The translations under genes and the position numbers were made by a program. From the NCBI GenBank assembly GCA_005281725.1, contig SSBO01000001.1, positions 10,370,251-10,434,250 of the forward strand: a DNA stretch of 64,000 bases. Direction: 5' to 3'. This document shows, in pieces, positions 50,627-63,062 of this stretch (position 1 is the stretch's first letter; every line of letters starts with the position of its first letter). The notes beneath the pieces are model-generated. The model was not told the DNA's origin. It searched no databases and was given only the letters and a program-made list of their open reading frames with translations. The DNA comes from Wuchereria bancrofti (taxonomy: Eukaryota; Nematoda; Chromadorea; Rhabditida; Onchocercidae).

Positions 50627-52337
50627 CTTCAGTGATACTTGTATTGATTATAAATGCTTCGTATTCAGAAGCTGAAATAAACTTACAAAATGGAAATGTT
50701 CGACATATCTCGAACTTTCTATAGAACGTCAAAATAGCTTTATATAATTACACCGTTTGTAAATAATATTTGATAAAATAGAAAAAAACACTAAAATAAA
50801 ACATATTTAATAATGAAACACAAAATGATGAACAATTGATCATTTGGAGAAGGACTCACAAATACAACGCTGCTGACTTCCAGTTATAATTTATTACAGC
50901 GAGAACAGTAGTTAAGCAACAGTGTTTAACACGCAGAATGAAGTGATGAAATCACTCAACTTACCATATAGGCTTACCAATTTTTATAAAAGCATAATTA
51001 TCCTAATAGCAATTAATGAATGATATATTTTTTAACAAATCGAGGACTAATATCACAAACAATATCTATTCACTTGAACAGCTTAATTGTTAGTATGAAG
51101 CACTCATGTCTCATAACAATCAAACCACTTCAAAATGATTTAGCGTTAAATATTTGACCTTACTGATATCACTTAGTCTAATTTACTCGCCTTAACTGTT
51201 TAGTCTGTATAAATGAAATTATTTGAATTACAGAAAGAAATTGGTCTTTACTCCATCTAAATTATACTAAAATTACTTAGTCCACGTCCAATTGATAATC
51301 CTAACAAAATTGTTTGATCCTAGTATCAAAGCTATGCATCTTCACCGATTGAAATTCATTAATCTTTAGATCTCAAACTACTTTATCTGTGTTATTAAAG
51401 TTACCTAATTTAATCTAATCTAATGATATTTGAAATTCCCTACTTAAAGTAATTGCGTAGTGATAAGTGAAGAATGGGCAAATGAAAGACTAATGATAAA
51501 TAAGTGATAAGCAGTACTGATAAGTGATAACTGGTGACAGAAACATATTGACAAAGTAACCCCGTCCCCAACTGCCAACACAGCACGACACTACCACACA
51601 CCCCCGTTGGACTAAGAAAATCGATCATTCGGCCACACATAACCTTTCTCGGAAACATCGAACAAACGGCATACAACGGTCGGGACGTTTCGCAAATATT
51701 ACTGTTTCGTTAGTTCCTTTGCATCTCTTTTTTTTTTCTTTGATTTTTTAGGATTGTAATTTTTAAAAGGATACTAATGGAAGTATTTAGTCATATCTTG
51801 GATAAATTAGCATCTTGTATCCACTTGTTTAACGATTTATTATTCATTTCTTGACATATGTAACTTACTTTGTTTGTTTATTTTTCAATTTTATTAGTTC
51901 ATATATTTTGCTTCATTAATTATTGAATGAATTGTTTGCACAATTTATTGTATGTATTTTGAAATAACCAAGAATAGAATTGGGATAGATATCATTCGAA
52001 ATAATAGTTTATTTTAATAGGAACAAAATATTTGTTATAAGAATGCAGGAAATTTTGACGGTGAGCTTTTGTTTTCATATTTAATTGTTATTATCATTGT
52101 ATTTCCTCTTTAATCGCAGCTTTTTGATCTTTTGTAGTTGATTATGTTCAGCATTAATTATTTACAGGATTTAAATATATTTGCAAAATTTTTCATTGCC
52201 AAATTTTGTTTTAAAAGTAGAAAATAAATAGGTCACAAAATGGTTTTAAAGTATGGTGTTCGACGATTTCATTTCACTAAAGAAGAGTGTAATGTGACAT
52301 TTTAACTTTTTGTTTGTTTTAGGAAGAGTGAAAAGGA
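50627..52337. other. Divergent promoter region, arf-1 / CD2BP2
   Basis: Contains a cluster of AGTGATAA words (51457-51535), then a C-rich, relatively GC-rich island (51559-51700; CCCCGTCCCCAACTGCC, CACACACCCCCGTTGG) that may hold transcription starts or a non-coding first exon. No coding exon seen. Confidence 0.5.
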
Positions 52338-54843
52338 ATGGCAAAATCTAAGGTGCGATTCTCAGAAGTAGATGAACTAACTGATGAAGGAGCGTTGCTG
52401 CATAGCCGTGAGAAATATGCTCGTTATCAGGAAGATGAAGGGGAAAAGGAAAAAAATTCGGATGAGGAGGAAAACGAAGATGATATAAGAAAAGTTTACC
52501 AATCGAAACATACTCTGGATAGTGATGAGGAAGAAGAAGTGAAATATAAAAAATTGGATGTGGACAAAGTTTGTTGCTTTACCTTAGTTTTTTTCTCTTT
52601 CTTTCAATTATTTAAATAGTAAATTAGAATTACAAGGTAAGAATGAAGTTAAATGAGAGTTTGTTTATTTATTTTATTTATATAATAAATTTCGCTTTAT
52701 ACGCGAATTGGTACGCTACACTTCTACTTATCATTTTCGGCAGTTTCCAAATTCCAGATTACTTAAATAATATATCAAGTATTCTATAATTCTTCATCTT
52801 CGCATTCCCTCAGTTTGAATATTTCATATTTCACATAGACTGTCTCCTTTTGGCCCATCGAATTTGGGATATTGATTTTTTTATATTGGTATGTGTAAGC
52901 ACTTTTTATAAAGTAATGTATTTTTTGGTTACTGATGAAGCATCGGTCTTTTTTTTTTCGATTACGTGTTATTAGATATTTCAGCAACATTTTTCGTACT
53001 CTAACAAATTTAGTTAGAAAAATTATTTAGAAAACGCACTTTTTGCAGCAGTAATTTTTATTTTTCTAAAAGCTATGCATAGTTCTTTGTGAGGATACAG
53101 TTATTTGGAACTTTTTGGAAGAAAATTGTTTTAGATTGATGGACAAGAAGAAGCGGGTTTGGAATATGAAGGTAACACGAAAATTATGGCTTTCAATATG
53201 AAGGAAGACTTAGAAGAGGGACATTTTGATGCTGATGGAAATTTCATCTTTGATAAAGTGAGTTAAACCAATTTTTCATAGTTATGGGAATTGGTATGCT
53301 TTGAATTACATTTTCCTGAATACTTATGAAATTCCGAAGTCTTTATTTTCAGAAAGAAACCGAAATAAAAGATGCTTGGCTGGATAATATCGATTGGGCA
53401 AACGTAAAAGCAGAGGCAGGAGATCAATGGCATCAGAAAAATGTACTTCCACCTCATTTTGTAGCATTTATTTCTGGTCGTGTTGAACATCCATAGAGAA
53501 TTTTTTTTTTGCATCCATAACAGAAGCATTTGTTATCAAGTTTTTGTGGCGATTATTTAAATTCAGCGTGAGGTTCTTTTTTAGGAAGAAGACAACTCAA
53601 CAACAAAAATTCTTGGTAATAGTGAACTTAAAAATATATACAAAAAAATTGCTTCGATGCTAAAATCAAATGAGACAATTGAACGAGCACTAGCTAGGTT
53701 TGGGAAGGAAAAAGGTGAGCGTTTAATTCACATAATTTATTTAAAAGTTTTTATTAAAAGAATTGTTTCTATATTTTAATGCAGTTTATGCCAGTTGATG
53801 TATTACTAAATGATTAAAGTTTAGGACTGAAGTCTTGTTTAACTTTGTTATATACTCCAAATTTATCTATATAATTTATAATAGCGTTGTTTAGGTTTAA
53901 GCGTAGCAGAAGAGCGAAGGAAGAGATGGGCAGCAAAAAAAGCTGGCAAGGAATACGTCAACGAAAAGAATTTTGCAGTGAAGGAGTTGACAGGTTTAAC
54001 CGATGCTTTAGTATCAAATGGTGAAATGGAAGCTTATCAATATACTCTTGAGAAAGTTCAATATATGATTCAAGAGTTGGAAAGTAAAGCCGTTGATGTC
54101 TTGGATATGTTTTCGAATGAAGCACCAACTTGCTCTAATAGAGGTTCATTTCATCAACAAATTTTTTTAAATTATTTATATTGTAACTTCATCAAAGTTG
54201 ATGGTGCTCCTTACTTTCATCCGAAAGTAAATATTGATAACATTTAGTTTCTGGATGATATTAAGCTAGTATCACTGAGAAACATATTTCACTCACTGAA
54301 TGATTGAACTATTTTGGTTATTGTTAAAATGAAGAGGAAGAATTAAAAATTTTCATTCTGTCAACAATTCTGTCAACAAGTTTTTACTTTTCTTGAAAAT
54401 CTAGTTGTTTTTACTACTGGAGTAAAAAGGTAGGATAGATCTATTGTTTATATTATGAATTCTTTAAAAAAAGACGGTGAAACGGTCATGTTTAATATAT
54501 GACTGGGAATTATAGTATGCTTGAGGAGAGAATAGCTGATTATTTTTTAAGATAAATAAGAATGAGAAATTCATTGATTATTTTGTCAGAAACTCTTTTT
54601 TTTTTTCACTTTGTAGGAGAAAGCAAGAAAACCGATGGAACTGCAAAGCCCACTAATAATGCTGTCGTGTGGGAATATAAATTATCAAATGACGATGATG
54701 CGGAAATTATTGGTCCAGTATCCAGTGAAGAAATGATGAAATTACAGGGGGAGGGTAAATTTGAAAATGGTGGTTGGGCTCGTAAAAAAGGCATGCAAAC
54801 TTTTTACACCATTGCAAGGCTTGATTTTGAAATATATATTTGA
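52338..54843 (+). CDS. CD2BP2: CD2BP2 / U5-52K, GYF-domain spliceosomal protein
   Basis: Six exons (52338-52568, 53135-53257, 53353-53442, 53585-53714, 53895-54143, 54617-54843) total 1050 nt, 349 residues, close to human CD2BP2 (341). Conserved blocks are an acidic N-terminus (KVRFSEVDEL, DSDEEEEVKY), FNMKEDLEEGHFDADGNFIF, DAWLDNIDWANVK, a helical middle (YEALA-like SNGEMEAYQYTLEKVQYM) and a C-terminal GYF domain starting WEYKLSNDDDAEIIGPVSSE and ending ARLDFEIYI. The canonical GYF tripeptide is changed: EGKFENGGWARKKG stands where EGYF is usual, so the first two signature positions read G-K-F. Family knowledge: a U5 snRNP component that binds PRPF6/DIM1 and leaves before activation. The first donor (GTTTGT) is weak but is the only one that keeps the frame. 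Confidence 0.95.
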
Positions 54844-56000
54844 AAATTTTATATTTGCTTGCTTTTTATTTATATGCGATATATGATATAGATTGCGTAT
54901 GATATCTAATTTACACTGACATCATCGTTACCATAAAATCATAAAAGATTCTACTTCCTCACCCTAAAATTGAGTTAAATATTAAAGTGTATCCTAGTCC
55001 CATGGTCTTCTAGATGCATATGAGTCAAAAGTATGTTGTTGAAGAATGTTGGAAAATTTATTTTAAATGAGAATGTGGATTTAATTTAGCAGCTAAATAG
55101 ATTAGGAACTATAGCATTTCTAAAAGAAAGCATTTAAGAAAGTCTAGAATTAACGGAGCAGTAAATAAAAATTGCTGCGATTCTTTGCATTAAATTTCGA
55201 TTTTTGTGTGAGAAAAAATGAAATTTTTTTGAAAATATTGTTTGAGATATCTAATAATTCTTCAGTGCTTTTCTCTTTTTTCATAACAAATCATTATAAA
55301 TTACTTTTATGAGGCAGCATCTGTTATGATAGTGTTTGCCGCATTTTTTTTTTTCTTTTTTTTTTCAAAAAATAAAAAATGGAAAAATTTCATTAAGAAG
55401 AAATCCTTTTCAAATGAAAATTATTGCTCGTAATATCGATTGCTCGTCTGTGCTCATTGCTGTCCTTTCTATTCTTTGAAGTAGCTATTTTTTATTCGCA
55501 AATTTATATTTTTTGATTGTTTACAAGTACTTTGATCTTTGCGCATTTCTCATATGCATGAGTATTCTTACTCCATGATTATTTTTTTTTTTTTTTGGAT
55601 AATTATCCGATATAAATTGACGGAAAATGAAATGGTTAAATAGATGAGAAGTTCAAATGTTAAATAACTTTTGCAATATCTATGTGAGATTTAAAAGTTA
55701 AAGATTAGTATTAAGGTACATTAAATGGTGTAATGTTGATTAGATAAATTAAGTCAGATTGATATAATTTGATGGTTAGTATATGAATGAATTATACAAT
55801 CATCATTCCATATTTTGATGATGATGTACGGCATTGAATGATTATTATAATTAAATGATTATATAATTCGTATAATTGATAGCAATAATATTGTACTATT
55901 TCTGTTGATAACATATTGATTACTAACTCTAAATTATCAGTGATTAATCATTTATTACAGCGACAAACAATAGCGTTATAGGCAAAAGGAACTGGAAACA
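54844..56000. other. Intergenic, CD2BP2 to tomm-7
   Basis: Same-strand spacer of about 1.1 kb. AT-rich with T-runs and no gene. A TTTATTACAG acceptor at about 55959 lies 40 nt before the tomm-7 start and could receive a spliced leader. Confidence 0.5.
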
Positions 56001-56575
56001 ATGAAGTTAACATCGACACAACAGAGTTTGGTACGACAAACGGCCAATATTTTTCGGATTTTTGTACAATGGGGAACTGTACCTTTTATTGTGTACCTAG
56101 GTAAAAATTATCAAATTTTGTTTTCTGACAAATTTTAAAACATGAAGTTCACATGATAGTAATGAATAATTCGAATAATACACCAAAACGGAAAACCAAA
56201 ACGGAAAACTAACATCGAAAGAAAAAAAATTAACAAGTAACACATAAAAAAGAGATCAGTGCGTTCACAATATTTCATGTATTTCATCGAACATTTCTTC
56301 TTTTTGTGATCCTCTTCCTCATTTAAAGTTGGAAGTGTGCTAAAACATTACACAGATAGAACAGAATTGAATTTGGAATTTCCTGTCAGATTTTAATAAT
56401 GTAAATTTCTATCTTTAAGATCATAGCTAAGAATATAAAACTAAGAATATTTTTGTCTTTTAAAAACGGAACCGAATCTAGCAGTCATAAACTTTCAGGA
56501 TTTCGTCATGGAGCTGACCCACAACCAAACGGTGAAGTGATACCGCTTTCATTAAGTGGTATTTTCTATGGATGA
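56001..56575 (+). CDS. tomm-7: TOM7 subunit of the mitochondrial outer-membrane translocase (58 aa)
   Basis: Two exons (56001-56100 and 56499-56575) join in phase 1 to 58 residues. The protein starts MKLTSTQQSLVRQTANIFRI, has one membrane segment (FVQWGTVPFIVYLGF, about 21-35) and then the family signature GFRHGADPQPN, with the conserved R/K-x-G-A-D-P, ending LSLSGIFYG. Length and motif match metazoan TOMM7. It is a small TOM-complex subunit that modulates complex dynamics and PINK1 stabilisation in animals. It is convergent with the unrecognised minus-strand gene at 57.3-59.9 kb. Confidence 0.95.
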
Positions 56576-57300
56576 AACCTCCAGTTTACAGTTATCAAAT
56601 AACTAGTTTCTGCTAACTACTTCACTCTCTTTTAATTATGCAGAAAACTAATTTGCGGACATTTTCATTGTTGAAGGTATAATTTGATAACTTTACTATG
56701 TGACAAATAAAATTTTCCAACTACTGATCAAAAATGGCTTTCATATTTTTCAGTAAAAAATATTGTTTATACAGTAAATTCATTAAAAATAACGAGAAAA
56801 TAATGCACAGAAAGTGAGATACAATATCAAAATCTCAATCATAGTTCCTGATTCCAGCAGAAATTATACAACTTCTCATTAAATTACGCGTAAACAACAT
56901 GGATAAGTTGAATAGTCAGAAATGTGCTATATTACAATAGAATTAGTAAACCAAACAATTAGACGAACAATAAACACAAACATTAAGGCAAGTTGACACA
57001 AAACCCGGATGGAAAAAAAGTAAATGCCAAAACTTTTTGAACAGATGTAAACGTTGGGAAAATCGACAAGGAACTGTAAGTCAATTTTCCCATTCTAGCT
57101 AAAAAAAAATTTTAATGCATGGCGAAGTAGTCAAGAACTGAATTTTCAAAACGATTGTAGGAAAGCTCTATTTAGGTATCAGATAACGTCGTATTAAACT
57201 TTTGAATTTCATGATATTACCACCAGAAAATTAAGGGAAGGTGTGATATGTATATTATCATTCAAGAAACAATTTCTTGATCTTTAAAGTACCGCATTTT
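56576..57300. other. Convergent 3' flanks
   Basis: Between the tomm-7 stop and the stop of the minus-strand gene. Nothing recognised. Confidence 0.5.
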
Positions 57301-59851
57301 TCAATGTGAAAGCAACGTTTCCACAGGTGGTAGATGCGTTCGCAAAAATTCGACATGCTGGTTGTTCTCATAATTATAATCTTTGAAGCTGACCAATGGT
57401 TTCTGTAAAGACGAAATTCTTGAAGAAATTTGGAGCAAAAAATGCAAAGCTGAATTATATTTCTTGTTCAAATAGCATTTCTTTCGCTAATAGCACAAGG
57501 CGCTTCTTTACATACAGAATCGGAAAATATTGAGCGCCAAATTTCGTGAAAAACATCTTTGTACTGAGACTATAGCAAAATATGAATGTCTATGAGATAA
57601 GAATAAAACTATTTTTGGGATATTTCGAAAAATTGAAAAGTCTTCCTAGACTAAGCTCAAGCATTGAAATTGATCTTACTCGGAAAATAGCATGGTTGTG
57701 GTAATGTTTTTCATAAATAATGCTGAACGATGTGCGAACAACAAGAATGGCTAGTTCATGAGCGCATTTGAATGACGTTTTCCTCCACCAGCAATGACCG
57801 ATAGCCAAAACAATACCAAAGCGAGGTCGTGATGTTGGAATTCGAATATGCCAACCACCCCAGTGGTATCTTTCTGAATTTAACCAAGCTGCACATTGTT
57901 CAATTCGAGGAAAATCCAATTTACGAAAATAATTCCTGAAAAGCTATGAAAAATTTAAAAAAGAATTAAAAAAAATATATATATCGATTTAACATACCAT
58001 CGATAGACATTCAAGTTAAACAATCATAATTGAGCTTATTTATATCAGTTGCAGTTTTTCATTATATAATCATCACCAATGAAATTGAAGATTCAAATAA
58101 ATTTGCCTAAATTACATCTTGGGATATTTTGCAATGAAAATAAACAATTTTTGTAAGCAATCACGGAAAAGTAGGAAACATTTCATTTTCGAACTATTTA
58201 CTTCACTTTCTATTACGATGAAAAATGAAAAAAAAAATACCAAATACACAAAAATAAGAAATATTAAAAAATAAATATTAAAATTATTTGAAAATTTTCT
58301 ATTCCATTTCTTTCGATTAAAAAATTCGATATATTCCCAAATATAAATGAGCCAGAAATTAGACAAATAGTCCATAACAGTAGCGGAAAAGTAGGGAACA
58401 CTTTACCTTCTAAGGTAATAGAAGTATTGATTAACGATGAAAAATGAAAAAGATAACAAATTTTTAAAAATAAAATCTTGTTTCATATATCCGTGTTATG
58501 TATTTTAATGAAAAGAATATCAAACAGAAATAATTTAGTGCTTTTCTGCTTACAAACAAAGATTGCTGGACAATGATGAGAGAAAATAAGCTATCATTGG
58601 CAATATCAATACATCAAATAAGTTTATTTAACATACTAATTTTATCATATGATTAATCCTTATGACCATTTCCTCAGAAATTTTACAATTTTTTGATGAA
58701 AATAAAATCTGCTATTGATTTTATTATACATTAACTTATAAAGTGAGCTGAATAAGCAACTTATTTACTTTTCACGAAATAACAGATCGAGATGCATCAA
58801 TTTGTGTCGACGGTTTTTGTCACTCTGAAAATTATCCAAAATATTTTGTTCCCTCCTTTGATGTTCATTTTCCATTATTGGCAAATAATCTTCATTCTTT
58901 TGAGTTTCAATTTCTTTAGGTGTAACTTCCACATTCTTTATTGCATTTGTACTGGAAACATGCGATACTGCTGCTTTCGGTTCTTTGACTTTTTTGTGTT
59001 TTATACCTTTTCTCCGTAAACTCTGAAATTTTGAATTTATAAATTATGAGAAAATTCTTGCAATATTAGTTTGATCTTTCTATCAATATGAATATAAAAT
59101 ACTTCTACACGTGGTATTTAAAGATACTACATTTATTTCACCATCAAATTATGTGAAGTAATTCCATATCATTAACTTTTTTTTTCATGTCATTAATTTT
59201 ATTTTTTTAAGAAATAACTTCATATTAATAACTGGAATTCCTATTAAAACTTTGCAACTTTAACAATATTTATTAAAATGCAGCGATGTTTCAAAAGAAT
59301 GATGCATTCAATTCGGAACCCAAAAATCTTCCAGGATTCATTTACAATGCTAGATTTGGTTAAAATTTTAAAATAATACTAAATTGGTATGGAATAAAAT
59401 TTTTATTAAAATTTAAACAAATTTGACATACTAATATTTTATTCATCAGATTAAACAATTTAATAACTAATAATCGATATGTTAGTAATTTAAACATATG
59501 TTCATGACTTTTTTTTTTGGTTTCTTTTAAAGAATATTCCTGTACAACAATATGTTTTATTTATTTATGTCTTTATTGAATAAGGTATTTATGCTTACGT
59601 ATCCGAATATTAGTATGCGTCATCATCCAATCTAGCTCTTCACAATATATTTTCGTATACACATTACATCCCTACAACAATAATTAAACATACATACCCT
59701 ACGAATAAAAAAAAAAAAGCACTTAGTGATTGTTTAGGATAAAAATATGATTAAAATTTGAAAATTACTACATTATTACCATTTCTTGAGTGCAAATAAA
59801 ACAACATCGGAACGAGCGAGCCGTTTTTGTTATCAGTCGATCACGTAACAT
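57301..59851 (-). CDS. Unrecognised basic protein, possibly mitochondrial (245 aa)
   Basis: Five minus-strand exons close in phase: 59851-59780, 59022-58769, 57935-57680, 57569-57516, 57402-57301 (738 nt). The N-terminus MLRDRLITKTARSFRCC is Arg-rich and free of acids except D4, resembling a mitochondrial presequence. A Lys-rich linker (RRKGIKHKKVKEPKAAV) leads to a charged helix (NEHQRREQNILDNFQ). A Trp/His-rich core follows (CAAWLNSERYHWGGWHIRIP, GIVLAIGHCWWRKTSFKCAH), then FHEIWRSIFSDS and FLRTHLPPVETLLSH. A further open segment at 59671-59599 has acceptor and donor but would break the frame, so it is omitted; an alternative isoform is possible. No family recognised. A mitochondrial ribosomal or assembly factor is inference only. 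Confidence 0.72.
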
Positions 59852-60879
59852 TTATCACCTGAAAGAAATATTAATGGATTGATTGATTTTTCTTTTGATT
59901 ACTAAAAAAAAAGAAAAAACTAGAATTAATAATTCGATTTTATTGATCAAAAAATTTAGCTTTATCTTTATACAATTTCTTTTTTTTTTCACATTTTATC
60001 TAATCTTAAAATAACATTTCAATTTAATGTTATATTGTTTAAAAAAAAAAAAACTACCACTAATAGGTAATATTATACATTCGTGTAATTTTTCACTTCT
60101 ACGTAAACAATTTCCGCATTACTTTTTTTCTTTTTTTTTTGTTAAGAGCAAAAAATCGGAATCTTTTTCTCTCCTTCTTGTTTCATTTTTAAATTACTAA
60201 ACAGTAAAGGTCAAAGATCATAATATAACGTGACCCTTCCACTACAATATATTCCTATTACCACGCATCACAAATTAATAATTACGTCATCTTATGAAAT
60301 TTAGTCTTTGTAACTCAACAATGTCTACGTGCATTTTTCAAATTTCGTATTTCAATAATGCAGCTGTATTTCTGGGACGAATGTATTTCAAAAATATCTT
60401 TCATTCAAATTTATGCACAACAAATGGTCCGTTAAAATTGAGCAGTGAATGAATTTAATTTGGAATTTTTGGCTTGTCGAGTTGACTTTTAGGCATTGTA
60501 TTAAACGAATGTGGGAAAACGATAATTGTCGTTTTAAATTTTATTTGTTTAAAAATATACTTGCAAATTTTTTCTCAAAAAATTTTTCAATTGCTAATGA
60601 GATATTAGGAGGGAATCGGAGTTCTTTTTTTTTAAAGATTTATATATTTTTATTAAGATTTACACTTTATTTACATATAAATTCAAAAGTCTGTTAAGTA
60701 TGAAATATTAAGCTGTTTTAGATGTTTCATCATTTGCAATAGTTCTTTAAAAAATTTAGTATCGAATTTAAGAGCTGCAATGTTTTATTCTTTAACAGCT
60801 TCTGTATGTTTCGTCATTTTGTTTGAATTTTTTTTTGTTGTATTCCAAATATTAACCATATTTTTAAGGGACTATTTCA
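59852..60879. other. Divergent intergenic region
   Basis: Lies between the minus-strand gene start and the DEAD-box-like exon. The frame at 60449-60697 has no motif and becomes low-complexity. TTTTTAAG at 60861-60868 precedes the next ATG. No gene called. Confidence 0.5.
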
Positions 60880-60981
60880 ATGCAAGACGTTAGTAGTGAG
60901 AAATTGCAATTATTGTTACCTGATGAAATTTTGACTGTGTTTATCGAGAAACTTGCATTCAAACAGTTTACACCAGTTCAG
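60880..60981 (+). CDS. Orphan first exon, DEAD-box helicase-like (partial)
   Basis: One exon of 34 codons, from ATG at 60880 to a donor (CAG/GTATCA). It ends with IEKLAFKQFTPVQ, which resembles the Q motif at the start of DEAD-box helicases (GF/AF, then TPVQ, as in the Spb4/DDX55 group), preceded by LLPDEILTVF, which fits the usual upstream L-x-x-L segment. No motif I (AxTGSGKT) exon is visible up to the window end. The rest may lie beyond 64 kb, with the small gene at 62.4 kb nested in the intron, or this may be a stranded gene fragment. Confidence 0.45.
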
Positions 60982-62369
60982 GTATCAATTTTAGTTCTTA
61001 TGTTTCGAATAAGTATTTCAGCTGAGACATTGCAGTAACTCAGTAATGCTTGCTTGTGATTATGTGGTAACCTTGGAATGATATCCGATGTTTCACTATA
61101 CTATCACTTTATCTCTTATGGATACATATAAGTCAGATTTAGTTCATTACATTCATGAAGCTATTATTTAAGAACTATTTGCTTCTTTGGTTCAAATGTT
61201 AGCGCTTCGAACTTTCTATCCATCAGATTTTGCTTTATGTTACAGAAACAAGTCACTAAGTACAGACTGAATTGGGATGATTTGATTCAGCTTTAAAGAA
61301 ATTTTGTTTAATAGAATTTGTTAATGTCGAAAATCTTATTTAAAACTTCTATGGGAAATGCATTTTAAGAAGTCAAAATTGGCAGAGAGGCAAAATTGAC
61401 AATATCCATCGAACATTAATCATCGGCAACTTATCTAATAGGTAGAGATTAAGTGGGGCGGTTTAAGATAGTCCAGCAATCCCAAGTCCCTGTTTAGGAT
61501 TCTTGCTTAATGTCTTTTTCTAGTTACGGATTTATAGATTTGTATGTTGTAGAACTAAAAAATTTCAGTGATGTTAAGCTGACGTATTTAAATAATATAG
61601 ATTTTTAACAAATAGAACCGATGTTATTCAATAGGCGTAAGTTAATCCTGACTGTAATATAAAAATTTCTGGGAGAATCTGCCGTTTTGGTGCTTCCGGT
61701 TTAATTTAATTATACTTATTGGCATATCCTCATTGTATTTTTATTTTTGTGCACATTTCTATTTTTCTACAGTTTAATTTAATGTAATTTTTCCTTTTTT
61801 TGCCTTCATCAATTGCTTTTATTTTTGTTAATTTTTTTTGCTTGAGGTTACGACTAGAATCAGTTTACGAGTATAGCATCGCTTTATTTTTTTAAATTTT
61901 ACATCATTTAAATACCGTCAGCAGAGCATTACTGGAAATTTTCAGTTCTTCTGCAAGCTTAAAATAAGAATTTAACTTTTGGAGAATTTAATTTCTGGAA
62001 GAATCTATTGTTTTCGCACTCTCTATTTGATTTAAAGTTGGCACACATATTGGCATATTTTCGTTGTGTGTGTTGTTATTATTTCACATTTCGATCTTTC
62101 TACAATTTTTTGCTTCCATCTGTTCTTTTTATTTTTGTTAACTTTTCCTCTTAAACTCATTCCCTGTTGTTTGTTTCTGGTGGATTTAGGTATTCAAGTT
62201 ATGAAACAATGTGTATTGCTTCACTTTGGTCTTTGGACATTTAACAAAATTGAACGATTTTTATTTAAACTGTCGTTTGAAACAAGCTTGAAATTTGATT
62301 TCTGATCTCCTGAGTTGATTGAGGATAGATCTCTCCTTCAGTGATTATTGGGTACTTGAGTATCAAAGG
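60982..62369. other. Intron or intergenic sequence, nothing recognised
   Basis: Follows the orphan exon. Two similar patches (about 61650-61810 and 61970-62130) share GGAGAATCT/GGAAGAATCT, ATTGGCATAT and CATTTC-ATTTTTCTACA, indicating an old local duplication. No exon seen. Confidence 0.5.
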
Positions 62370-63062
62370 ATGCGCGAACACAGTGATTATCGATGGGGTG
62401 ATTATTATTTGTCGGGTGGACGTAAAGGCAAAAAGTCATGGGTTTTGGAATTAATTCATACAACCAATCAAATGATACCAACCTTCAATGAACTATTTGA
62501 TGAGGTGAGCTGTAAGTGTGTGTGTGTGTGTTGTGTTGTATTATACAGAAAGACTTTGAAATTAAAATTTCCTGAAATGCCACAGCGTAAATAATATTGA
62601 ACGCAAATAGCATAAATTGGTATTGAACGAGCTTTCAAAATTTATTTTTTAACCGAAACTATAAAATGATTATACTTTATTGCATTATGTAGCTTTGTAA
62701 CATTGATTGGATGAGTCTCTATATGGTTTTTGTAACTTTTTCTTTTATGACGGATTGTAAAATTCCATGAAAAATATTACTGCTTGTGATAAAACCATGG
62801 GAATAAGGATTTTGCTATTGTTTGAACAATTTTATCACTTTGTTTCGGAAGATTATATATTCAAATTTAACTGATCATCATTCAGGAGACATTCTATGTG
62901 TTTGCATTCATCGTTGTCATATCATCCTTCCTGACTGCTTTCTTTCTGGCTAAAGTGGTCGGCATACGAATTCGCGAATATCCACTAAATGTGAACCGTG
63001 AGTGGCGTGATGCACGGCCAGCAAATCCTTTTCGTTTCCCATGGAATCGAAATAGTTGTTGA
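62370..63062 (+). CDS. Unrecognised small single-pass membrane protein (103 aa)
   Basis: Two exons (62370-62504 and 62886-63062) join in phase 0. The start is the first ATG after a TCTCTCCTTCAG acceptor (ends 62340). The frame is open through that acceptor, so an upstream coding exon in phase 2 cannot be excluded. A soluble N-terminus (REHSDYRWGDYYLSGGRKGK) leads to one strong membrane segment (YVFAFIVVISSFLTAFFLA, about 49-67). A basic Trp/Pro-rich tail (IREYPLNVNREWRD, ARPANPFRFPWNRNSC) follows. Codon use is more mixed than in the neighbouring AT-rich introns. No family recognised; a small integral membrane protein of unknown role. Confidence 0.75.

Noticed and set aside
59599..59671. Additional exon of the minus-strand gene (contains CNVYTKIYCEELDWMMTHTN)
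   Set aside because: It has good splice signals but is 73 nt and puts the following exon out of frame; skipping it closes the frame. Kept as a possible isoform.
59030..59851. tRNA or other structured RNA genes here and elsewhere in the window
   Set aside because: No sequence with a tRNA-like B box (GGTTCGAATCC-type) paired with an A box was found by eye; no rRNA-like segment either.
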